From positions 1 through 19,953 of the forward strand of contig JAJZKF010000002.1 in NCBI GenBank assembly GCA_021804305.1: 19,953 bases of DNA, given 5' to 3'. Below are positions 1 through 6,009 of the stretch, one piece after another. Source of the stretch: Microcaldota archaeon (GTDB lineage Archaea; Micrarchaeota; Micrarchaeia; Micrarchaeales; CABMGC01). Both the position numbers and the translations under genes were made by a program. Under the pieces are notes generated by a model. It did not search any database. It was not told where the DNA came from and saw nothing but the letters and a program-made list of their open reading frames with translations. The number at the start of each line of letters is the position of its first letter. The first letter of the stretch is position 1.

Positions 1-139
1 GCACACCATCAGGCCTAAAACCAGTCGCGCCTTTAACTTCTACTATAGCCTTGCCCATGTACCAGTACGCTCTAAGATAGTTTATTGGATTTTGGCTAAC
101 TTTAGGTAATGCGCTTTGTTGTGTAATGTTCATTTCCAT
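1..139 (-). CDS. Partial CDS, unknown function, runs off the left edge
   Basis: An open frame on the minus strand begins at ATG 139-137 and runs to base 1 without a stop, giving about 46 residues from the N-terminus (MEMNITQQSALPKVS...). A second in-frame ATG lies at 133. An archaeal TATA element is centred about 26 nt before ATG 139, which fits a leaderless transcript starting at that codon. The visible part is soluble in character, with an aromatic patch (YLRAYWYMGK) followed by AIVEVKGATGF. I do not recognise the family. The rest of the gene lies outside the window. Confidence 0.55.
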   Translation of the reverse strand, partial: MEMNITQQSALPKVSQNPINYLRAYWYMGKAIVEVKGATGFRPDGV

Positions 140-160
140 AATAATTTTACAACATTCCAG

Positions 161-170
161 ATATTTAAAC
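161..170 (-). promoter_or_regulatory. TATA box for the left-edge partial gene
   Basis: On the minus strand the sequence reads GTTTAAATAT. Its centre is about 26 nt before ATG 139, the usual archaeal TATA-to-start-site distance, so the mRNA would be essentially leaderless. Confidence 0.5.
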
Positions 171-202
171 CACTCTGAATTTGACGAAATTATAAAGCAA
201 TC

Positions 203-427
203 TTAGGTTTTTGCAACCCCTGTCCATTTACCTGGCATTATCATGATGCCTCTCCATCCTCCAGTTTTCAACCTTTTCCCATGAATCCTAGCGTTTCTCC
301 TTGTCCCTCTGCTCCTCCTGCGCTCGCCATTTGGAGCATCCATTATAACGCTCACGTCTTTCAGGATTTCGTCTGTCGGTGCATAAAGTGCGCCATAAGC
401 CTTTTGTATCAGCGCCTCAACCGACAA
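203..427 (-). CDS. Small basic protein, unknown function
   Basis: This is a 74-residue frame starting at TTG 427, just 14 nt after the stop of the upstream membrane-anchored gene, so it could be the second gene of that transcript. The N-terminal half is mixed helical (SVEALIQKAYGALY). The C-terminal half is strongly basic, rich in Arg and Lys from about residue 34 (GERRRSRGTRRNARIHGKR), which would suit nucleic-acid binding. Arginine codons are mostly AGG/AGA as in neighbouring real genes. No convincing GGTG ribosome site precedes the TTG. There is no family match I can name. It may be a real small gene or a chance frame. Confidence 0.4.
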   Translation of the reverse strand: MSVEALIQKAYGALYAPTDEILKDVSVIMDAPNGERRRSRGTRRNARIHGKRLKTGGWRGIMIMPGKWTGVAKT

Positions 428-441
428 CTCTGGAATCCTGC

Positions 442-1320
442 CTAAGTGGCATTCACTACCTGACCTGGCAGTGCCACTACGTCGGAATCCGATGACGCGT
501 AGTTAAGCGTCGTCTCATGCACTATTAGGACTACGCTTCCTCCGTTAGATGGCGTAAATGTCGCATTGACTGTCAGTGGTATGTTGTACTGTGCCGAGAG
601 GCACATGTCGAATGTGAATGTGGAAGGGACTTGTGACGATGACGCACCTGAGCCAGTCAGCGAGCTATTCATGTATATGGTTCCACTGCCGGAGACACGG
701 TAGCATGGCTCGCCATCGTAGGAGCTTACGCTATATGAGCTCACATTTATGTTATTGGCGCTTGATATGTTTATCAGCCTGTTCTCTACGCTGAGCAGCG
801 CATCGCCACCATTGCTAGATGCATTGATGCAACGCGTGCTGCCGGGAGCGGTTCCGTTGCTTGGTATTACCGCTCTAAGAGCAGATGTGTTGTCTGCTTG
901 TATGCAGAGGTAGTTCGGATTGCCGTGGTCGATGGATATCATGGTTATCGTGGCATTTCCGAATACAGGTATGTCGCTCATATCTATCGATGTTCTGGTA
1001 TCGTTATGGTATTTAAGGAACCCTAGCGTTATGCCAGGGTCGTTGCCATTTATTATTACCTGACCGGTGTAGCCTACGTTGAACATTGGCGACGAATTCA
1101 CTTTCTGGAGTATTATCGCCTTTATTGATGTGGCGTTGAGCTGTTTTCCGGCCAGTTTAAGCATGATTATTGATCCTGGTAGAGAGCCATATGTCTCATA
1201 GAGGTAGAATCCGGCTATGATTACAAGGAATACGATGGCCAATGCAACCTTCTTCTTGTAGGATTTATGTTCTCCTGCACTGGTTTTCTGCTCTTTTGCT
1301 TTCTCACGCTTAGTTGCCAT
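442..1320 (-). CDS. N-terminally anchored, sequon-rich surface protein
   Basis: The protein has 292 residues. A Lys/Glu-rich cytoplasmic head (1-23) precedes one membrane helix at about 24-42 (VALAIVFLVIIAGFYLY). The remaining ~250 residues are Ser/Thr/Asn-rich and beta-like, and should lie outside the membrane. I count about twelve N-X-S/T sequons there (for example NAT, NSS, NDT, NTS, NGT, NVS) and four cysteines, consistent with a glycosylated, disulfide-bonded ectodomain. The ATG at 1320 sits 24-25 nt from a TTTAAA element, so the mRNA is probably leaderless. A second, shorter protein of the same design is encoded at 13387-13887. No enzymatic motif is visible and no family is recognised. 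Confidence 0.8.
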   Translation of the reverse strand: MATKREKAKEQKTSAGEHKSYKKKVALAIVFLVIIAGFYLYETYGSLPGSIIMLKLAGKQLNATSIKAIILQKVNSSPMFNVGYTGQVIINGNDPGITLGFLKYHNDTRTSIDMSDIPVFGNATITMISIDHGNPNYLCIQADNTSALRAVIPSNGTAPGSTRCINASSNGGDALLSVENRLINISSANNINVSSYSVSSYDGEPCYRVSGSGTIYMNSSLTGSGASSSQVPSTFTFDMCLSAQYNIPLTVNATFTPSNGGSVVLIVHETTLNYASSDSDVVALPGQVVNAT

Positions 1321-1341
1321 AATGCTTTAGGTATGGTTAGA

Positions 1342-1347
1342 TTTAAA
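1342..1347. promoter_or_regulatory. Palindromic TTTAAA shared by divergent genes
   Basis: TTTAAA is self-complementary. It is the only good TATA candidate in the 59 nt between the minus ATG at 1320 (centre 24.5 nt away) and the plus ATG at 1380 (centre 35.5 nt away). Either strand could use it. That both genes do so is inference. Confidence 0.5.
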
Positions 1348-1379
1348 AGCAGTTGCTCCGAATAGGCTACAGTGTTAAG

Positions 1380-1784
1380 ATGGCCAGCCTTACCAATCTC
1401 TCAATAAACGAGCTTCTAGGCAGGCTGCGCAGTGCGATACTGTCATTCACTGAAAGCGTAGACAAGGTCATAGAAGGCAACAAGAGGATAACCGCATCGG
1501 ACATAACCACCCTAAGGAAACACGTTAAAGACAGGCTCGCCAAAGGAGAGTCTCCGGCAGAGAACGCGAAGATATTGGAGCTACTTGAGCTCTTTACCAC
1601 TGACAAGATAGTTCTTGAACTGGTCAGGGAAGATGCCGAGGAATGGTTGGAGTTCCTCGATGAGATAGAGCATTACATCAAGAGTAAGGGAGGTAACACT
1701 CCTGAAGTGAAGGACGAGATAAAAAGAGTAAAGGCGCTGACCGCAGAAATCCGTACGCTGATCAGGAACACTGAAAACAGATGA
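1380..1784 (+). CDS. Small helical protein, unknown function
   Basis: From ATG 1380 the protein has 134 residues (MASLTNLSINELLGRLRSAI...). An upstream in-frame TTG at 1353 is only about 8 nt from the TATA element and would be upstream of the start site, so ATG 1380 is preferred. The sequence is charged, almost free of Gly/Pro, and consistent with a bundle of long helices (for example EDAEEWLEFLDEIEHYI and VKDEIKRVKALTAEIRTLI). No membrane segment or known motif is seen. It is convergent with the 449-residue helical protein, with 6 nt between the stop codons. I cannot assign a function. Confidence 0.7.
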   Translation: MASLTNLSINELLGRLRSAILSFTESVDKVIEGNKRITASDITTLRKHVKDRLAKGESPAENAKILELLELFTTDKIVLELVREDAEEWLEFLDEIEHYIKSKGGNTPEVKDEIKRVKALTAEIRTLIRNTENR

Positions 1785-1790
1785 TGCAGC

Positions 1791-3140
1791 TTACGGCCTG
1801 GCGCCCACCATTGGCGGCGGAGGAGGCATTCCGGTCCCCATATCAGTCATGTACTCGTCATCCTCAGACCATTCGGACTTTGGGACTTCCAGAGTGGTAT
1901 CTCCAGTCATGTGCGCCGTAGGTGGCACAGCAAGGCCTGACTCCTCAGATATCTTCTTTACCTTCTTGTATATCCTGTTCCATTCGACGTCGTCTCCGAG
2001 GAAGTCGTTTGTATCGGCATCATTCAAGGTGTCCAATTCCTTCTGCGAGAATACGCCGCTATTCAGCTTGATGGCTACCATATCGCTCATTGTGAACGAC
2101 TGAAGAGCCATCCTTCCAAGGCGTATAGCATCCTTTGTGCTGTTCATGTTGCCTATCTTTCCCGCAAAGCCGGCGCTAAGCTCCTTATTGCGGTTAGACC
2201 ATTCGGTCAAAAGCATCTTGTATAGGTCTATGTACTGCGCCTCGGTCAGGGTCTTTCCGTTGAAGGCATCCCTCAGCTCTTTCTTATCCTTGGTGTAATC
2301 GTCGAATGCTTTCTGTGCCCACTTGGCGCTCTGCATGTATTCCGACGTGCTGTCCACCCATGCCTTGCCGAAGTCGCTTGTGAACGCATAACCAGTAGAC
2401 TGCGTTGGCATATTGACCTGTGGAGCCTGGGCTGCCGCAGGAGCCGGCCTGCTAAGCGAAACCGGAAGCGCCGTGAGCAGATGCTCGTGGAAGTGTTCAG
2501 CTACATCAGATATCTCAGTCCTGAAGTTCCTGTGCCCGAGCATTGCCCTTATGTTCCTGTGCATCACCAGAGTTTCAATCTCCACCATAAGCGAATATAT
2601 GTGGCTTTCCATCTTGTCCAGCGTGGTATTTACCTCCTGGACCTCTTTGCTGGCCTTCTTCTGCTTACGCTCCGGTGTCCCATTAAAAAGCTTATAGCCT
2701 TTTACCCTCAATCTCTCTTCGCTCTCAGCAAGCTCGTCAAGCGCATCGTTTAACTTAGATAGGCTTTTCCCTGAACCTATCTCCTTTGGGAACTCCTTTG
2801 CGAACTTGTCAAATGCCTTTTCATGCTTGTTAAGCAGGTCTATCGCATCCTGCCTTGATGCTGTCCTTAGCGCCTCCGCCTCAACGCCTCCAATCGACTT
2901 TATGTTCGCCTTGACCGCTTCAGGCACAATCCCATACTGCAGGAAGAGCCCTATCTCTTTATTCAATTTGACATATCTCTTTTGCACGTCCTCGTTTGTT
3001 TTCGAGGCATGATCGGTTACCAATGGGAGCTTGCCTATGGCATTCTGAAGACCTTGCCTGCAACTTCCGAGATCCTTGAGCAGCGCGGAGCTCGTGCTGC
3101 CCTTCTCAAACTCTTCCCTTGCTACGCCCTTAGCTGTCAT
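1791..3140 (-). CDS. Helical protein with polyproline C-terminus, unknown function
   Basis: The start is taken as ATG 3140 (MTAKGVAREEF...), giving 449 residues. The frame is open further upstream, but ATG 3140 has a GGTGA motif 11 nt before it and a TATA element about 45 nt before it. The upstream extension is Arg-rich junk overlapping the next gene. Residues 1-225 are mostly helical and charged, compatible with coiled coil. A Pro/Ala/Gln linker spans about 230-250 (RPAPAAAQAPQVNMPTQ), followed by a second helical domain to about 405, an acidic stretch (EWSEDDEYMTDMG), and a terminal MPPPPPMVGARP tail. No signal peptide or membrane helix is evident. The proline tail may be a docking site. 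No family is recognised. Confidence 0.75.
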   Translation of the reverse strand: MTAKGVAREEFEKGSTSSALLKDLGSCRQGLQNAIGKLPLVTDHASKTNEDVQKRYVKLNKEIGLFLQYGIVPEAVKANIKSIGGVEAEALRTASRQDAIDLLNKHEKAFDKFAKEFPKEIGSGKSLSKLNDALDELAESEERLRVKGYKLFNGTPERKQKKASKEVQEVNTTLDKMESHIYSLMVEIETLVMHRNIRAMLGHRNFRTEISDVAEHFHEHLLTALPVSLSRPAPAAAQAPQVNMPTQSTGYAFTSDFGKAWVDSTSEYMQSAKWAQKAFDDYTKDKKELRDAFNGKTLTEAQYIDLYKMLLTEWSNRNKELSAGFAGKIGNMNSTKDAIRLGRMALQSFTMSDMVAIKLNSGVFSQKELDTLNDADTNDFLGDDVEWNRIYKKVKKISEESGLAVPPTAHMTGDTTLEVPKSEWSEDDEYMTDMGTGMPPPPPMVGARP

Positions 3141-3151
3141 CGCCACATATC

Positions 3152-3190
3152 TCACCCGCAATATAACACAGCGTGGATTATATTTATATC
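3152..3190 (-). promoter_or_regulatory. TATA box and GGTGA site setting start at 3140
   Basis: On the minus strand a TATA-like GATATAAATA lies at 3181-3190, then GGTGA at 3156-3152, then 11 nt to ATG 3140. This implies a leader of roughly 20 nt and supports the shorter start. Confidence 0.5.
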
Positions 3191-3234
3191 TTTCTTCCTG
3201 ACTTCCAAAAGGATTGACACCTGTCGAATCGTCA

Positions 3235-3474
3235 TTAGACCTGCACCCTCTGGTTGTCCGACGGGTCGGTAAACTCATCATCCGATGCCTGGAGCATCAA
3301 CGGATGCTCGGTAACTGTGCATCTGCCAAAGCTTATTGTCACCCTGACGGAGACGGCGCTGGTGTCATACCTTATGTTGGAAATCCCATGCCTGCCTTCG
3401 TTGTCCGACAGCCTTGCCACTGGCGCCCCTTTTGTCCGCTCTTCCAGGTAAATTGCAATCCCGGAGCGTCCCAT
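3235..3474 (-). CDS. C-terminal half of a frame-split gene, or overlapping ORF
   Basis: This 79-residue frame (MGRSGIAIYLEERTKGAPV...) overlaps the 3' end of the upstream minus ORF in the -1 frame and stops at TAA 3235. Its codon choice (AGG for Arg, ATA for Ile, many C/G third bases) and alternating hydrophobic pattern (ISNIRYDTSAVSVRVTISF) look like real protein, whereas the tail of the overlapped upstream ORF looks poor. It may be the continuation of that gene after a -1 frameshift or a one-base loss. It could also be an independent gene starting at ATG 3474, although no good ribosome site precedes it. No known family. Confidence 0.5.
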   Translation of the reverse strand: MGRSGIAIYLEERTKGAPVARLSDNEGRHGISNIRYDTSAVSVRVTISFGRCTVTEHPLMLQASDDEFTDPSDNQRVQV

Positions 3475-3758
3475 ATCCTGGCGTATTCGGCGAGGGTGAT
3501 CTCTTCCTCGAACATAGCTACCAATACATTGGAATTGAAGCCATGCTCGACATAGGACTTAACGGTGTCTATGTCTCCACGATGTATAGCATGCTTGATG
3601 TCAACGGCTGCCAGTGCAGAATAGGACAAGTCAGTAAGGCCGGATGACTTAATGTCGCGGAGGTACATGCCGTACCTCTCGGGCATGGACTCGCATCTGC
3701 CTCTTGCTGTGATATCGAGAATATTATTCCGGACACTCCCTGCTAGAGTCTTCTTCAT
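3372..3758 (-). CDS. Ankyrin-like protein, probably frame-split
   Basis: The frame begins at ATG 3758 with a TATA element centred about 32 nt upstream and encodes 128 residues. The segment around residues 50-85 (AAVDIKHAIHRGDIDTVKSY, then VEHGFNSN and ITLAEYARIW) follows the ankyrin helix-turn-helix pattern: a first helix, G-D, D-x-V-K in the second helix, an E-x-G turn, then a next L-x-x-A helix. After about residue 90 the reading becomes less protein-like, while the -1 frame looks coding. The original product may have been about 174 residues ending at 3235. Ankyrin assignment rests on one to two weak repeats and is tentative. Confidence 0.55.
   Translation of the reverse strand: MKKTLAGSVRNNILDITARGRCESMPERYGMYLRDIKSSGLTDLSYSALAAVDIKHAIHRGDIDTVKSYVEHGFNSNVLVAMFEEEITLAEYARIWDAPGLQFTWKSGQKGRQWQGCRTTKAGMGFPT
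3426..3432 (-). other. AAAGGGG slippery heptamer in frame overlap
   Basis: On the minus strand the bases read A AAG GGG relative to the 3758 frame. This fits the X XXY YYZ pattern for -1 slippage, and it sits inside the region where the upstream frame and the better-looking -1 frame overlap. It lies in an AAAAGGGG run, which is equally a place for a one-base deletion or a base-calling error. Confidence 0.4.
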
Positions 3759-3785
3759 GAAACCGGTCGGTCTATAACAGCTACA

Positions 3786-3794
3786 CTATTTAAG
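3786..3794 (-). promoter_or_regulatory. TATA box for the ankyrin-like gene
   Basis: The minus strand reads CTTAAATAG, centred about 32 nt before ATG 3758. It lies in the short gap after the helicase stop, so the ankyrin-like gene need not depend on read-through from the helicase. Confidence 0.45.
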
Positions 3795-3814
3795 CGTTGT
3801 GCAGCCTTCGCGGT

Positions 3815-5092
3815 TTAGAACCGTTTCCCGTGCGACCTTGGTGCGAAGTGGCTGTGTCCACCGCCGCCACCTCTCCTGCTGCGGTCATCCCTGTCTCCAC
3901 CCCTGTGAAAGCCACGCCCTCCGCCAAAATTGCGGTTCCTGAACCTGTTTCCGCTCCCGAACTCCACTCTTATGTCCTTGTATTTCGAGATATCTGGGAA
4001 TATGCGCTCCATCTTTATGTTGGCGACATACTCTATGTCGCTGATCAGGTTCTTCTGCTCATACCTTATTATGGTAAATGCCCTACCGTTCTTGCCCATC
4101 CTGGCAGACCTTCCTACCCTGTGCACATAGACATACGGATCATCAGGGACATCGAAGTTTATCACATCGGTCACGTCCTTTATGTCAAGACCTCTTGCCG
4201 CGACGTTCGTGGCAATCAGGAATTGGGCATGCTCCCTGAAGCTCTTAAGGGACTGCTCCCTTTTTGCTTGCGTAAGACCGCCATGGAGAAGCGTCGCGTT
4301 TGCCCCCTGCTTGTGCAGGAAGTCATATACTACATCAGCCTCCCTCTGGGTCTGCAAGAAGATTATCGCCTTTCCAGGCTTCTTGTCGTTTATGTAAGCT
4401 AGAAGCGTGTGGAACTTGGCAGCCCCGTTGGCGACGCAGTACGAATGCTTTATGGTCGTGACCGTAACCTCCTCGGCATCACCTACCGATATGAACTCGG
4501 CGTTGTTCATGTTCCTTTCTGCTATAGACTGTATCTTTGAAGGTATTGTAGCCGACAATATCATGGTCTGCCTGTTTTCAGGGGTGACGGACAAAATATC
4601 CTCTATGTCTTCTATGAACCCCATATCCAGCATCGTATCGGCTTCGTCAAGCACGACTGTGCTCACATTTGATATGTCGAGCGCTCCCCTTTCCATCAAG
4701 TCTATTATCCTGCCAGGGGTGCCTATCACCATGTTCGCCCCCCTTCTGAGGGCATCCATTTGTACGTTTATGGAAGCTCCCCCATACACGACAGCAATGT
4801 TAACGCCATATCCCTTTATCTTGATGGCTACGTCAGCTATCTGCAGCGCAAGCTCCCTCGTAGGGGCTATTATCAGCGCTTCGACCCTCCTACTCGCTTT
4901 TATGTTCTGCATTATCGGAATAAGGAAGGCACAGGTCTTTCCAGTGCCGGTCTTCGCCCTTACTATGATGTCCTTTCCATGCAACGCTGACGGTATCGAA
5001 AGCTCCTGCACGTCAGTAGCCTCCACCATGTTCAACCTTTTGAGCGCCGCAACTAACTCTTGCTTCAGTCCCATTTCTTCAAATCGTTTCAA
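3815..5092 (-). CDS. DEAD-box ATP-dependent RNA helicase with RGG-like tail
   Basis: This cytoplasmic RNA helicase has 425 residues and the complete motif set: a Q-motif region (TDVQELSIP, ~27-34), motif I AKTGTGKT (46-53), PTREL (77-81), TPGR (125-128), DEAD (149-152), SAT (180-182), ATNVAARGLD (294-303) and HRVGR (324-328). The last ~47 residues are Gly/Arg/Asn-rich (RFRNRNFGGGRGFHRGGD, then RRGGGGG), a typical RNA-binding extension. The start is TTG 5092, giving the usual FEEMGL opening of the family, with GGTG five nt before it. ATG 5074 would remove that conserved segment. The likely role is RNA unwinding or remodelling in RNA decay, ribosome assembly or cold adaptation; the exact role is not inferable. 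Confidence 0.95.
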   Translation of the reverse strand: MKRFEEMGLKQELVAALKRLNMVEATDVQELSIPSALHGKDIIVRAKTGTGKTCAFLIPIMQNIKASRRVEALIIAPTRELALQIADVAIKIKGYGVNIAVVYGGASINVQMDALRRGANMVIGTPGRIIDLMERGALDISNVSTVVLDEADTMLDMGFIEDIEDILSVTPENRQTMILSATIPSKIQSIAERNMNNAEFISVGDAEEVTVTTIKHSYCVANGAAKFHTLLAYINDKKPGKAIIFLQTQREADVVYDFLHKQGANATLLHGGLTQAKREQSLKSFREHAQFLIATNVAARGLDIKDVTDVINFDVPDDPYVYVHRVGRSARMGKNGRAFTIIRYEQKNLISDIEYVANIKMERIFPDISKYKDIRVEFGSGNRFRNRNFGGGRGFHRGGDRDDRSRRGGGGGHSHFAPRSHGKRF

Positions 5093-5127
5093 CTAAACAC
5101 CGTAAAAACAGAACAAGGAATAGTCTT

Positions 5128-5160
5128 AATTAAACTAGCCTCTTTGCTGTCTTATATATT
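5128..5160 (-). promoter_or_regulatory. Candidate TATA boxes for the DEAD-box helicase
   Basis: Two minus-strand AT-rich elements are possible: AATATATAAG at 5160-5151 (leader of about 38 nt) and GTTTAATTA nearer 5135-5127 (leader of about 14 nt). Both place GGTG just before TTG 5092 within the transcript. I cannot choose between them. Confidence 0.4.
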
Positions 5161-5222
5161 CTTCTGGATAACCACATATAAAAAGCATTCTGTTTGGGCG
5201 ACCACAGGATGCCGATTGACGG

Positions 5223-5912
5223 TTACAGCGCAGGGGCCATTAGGAAGCTTGATCTCAAATGGTCCAGTTTGCCCATTATATCTACGTGGAACCTGAGCGA
5301 GTCCAGCTTATGCACAAGGTCTCCTCTCGTATCCCCTGTTATGCCCCTGGATAGGTGCAGCGAGGCGAACTTCCAGTCCCACTCCTTCTGCGCCATCATC
5401 TTCTTCATGAGATCGAGTTCCTCATTTGCATACTTCTTCATAGCGGCATGCGCGACATTGCATTCTGTGCATACTCCATGACCCCATGCTGACACCATGG
5501 CTTCCCTTGTCCTCTCGAAATATGTGTGTTCAGCAACCTCTTTCTTCTCCATCACCGATAGCAGCCTTTCCCTTATCCTTATGTACCTGCCTCCCCTGGC
5601 CTTCAGCCAACGCCTAAACTCAGAATCTGGGCTGTCCCTGCCTAGGTACTTGTCTATGTTGATGGAGGTATGCCCATGCACCACAAAGAATTCAGCTAAC
5701 CACTTCGCATTCTCGTATGGAACTTTCATTCCATACTTGAGCCAGCACGTGTCTCTGAGCACGTTCGCAAATTTCTCAACGTACTCCTTGACGCATCTTG
5801 GTGCAACTCCATCTTTAAGGTTCTCTTCCAATTTTCCAACCATGTCAGGCATCGACAACGCATCTGCATTGCCCACTATGCCCACCCCTGTGTATTCCGC
5901 TACTACAGCCAT
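5223..5912 (-). CDS. Unknown soluble protein with a CxxC motif
   Basis: From ATG 5912 the protein has 229 residues. An in-frame GTG at 5918 is possible, but GGTGG at 5923-5919 stands 6 nt before ATG 5912 and would abut the GTG, so ATG is preferred. The N-terminus has a small hydrophobic, glycine-containing run (AVVAEYTGVGIVGNADAL) too polar for a signal peptide. The rest is charged and probably helical, with a C-T-E-C pair at about 145-148 that could bind metal or form a disulfide, and several His residues. It has its own TATA element. No family is recognised. Confidence 0.7.
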   Translation of the reverse strand: MAVVAEYTGVGIVGNADALSMPDMVGKLEENLKDGVAPRCVKEYVEKFANVLRDTCWLKYGMKVPYENAKWLAEFFVVHGHTSINIDKYLGRDSPDSEFRRWLKARGGRYIRIRERLLSVMEKKEVAEHTYFERTREAMVSAWGHGVCTECNVAHAAMKKYANEELDLMKKMMAQKEWDWKFASLHLSRGITGDTRGDLVHKLDSLRFHVDIMGKLDHLRSSFLMAPAL

Positions 5913-5918
5913 CTCCAC

Positions 5919-5954
5919 CCACCTATAATATTTTCAGCTTGGGAAATATTTAAA
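5919..5954 (-). promoter_or_regulatory. TATA box and GGTGG site upstream of 5912
   Basis: The minus strand has GTTTAAATAT near 5955-5946, followed by AGGTGGG at 5924-5918. The implied leader is about 12 nt and contains the ribosome site that selects ATG 5912. Confidence 0.5.
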
Positions 5955-6009
5955 CTATCGCATTAGATAATAGCTGTTTTCGTCATCTGTTTAAGTCGAA
6001 AGGAGATGG

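Noticed and set aside
1791..3281. Longer version of the polyproline-tail protein starting at 3281
   Set aside because: The extra 47 residues are Arg-rich and overlap the end of the frame-split gene. A TATA box and GGTGA lie inside the extension, supporting ATG 3140.
3797..4402. 201-codon plus-strand ORF opposite the helicase C-terminus
   Set aside because: It is a mirror of the helicase motif V/VI region and the Gly/Arg-rich tail. It shows no protein-like domain pattern.
4407..5096. 229-codon plus-strand ORF opposite the DEAD-box helicase
   Set aside because: It is antisense to the conserved helicase core. Its translation is Ser/Ile/Met-rich with no motif. Long open frames opposite a G/C-third-position gene are expected by chance.
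5194..5481. Plus-strand ORF preceded by a TATA-like ATATAAAAA at 5174
   Set aside because: The element is about 35 nt before ATG 5209 and the first residues look acceptable. The frame then runs antisense through the unknown protein at 5223-5912 and loses protein character. An antisense RNA remains possible.
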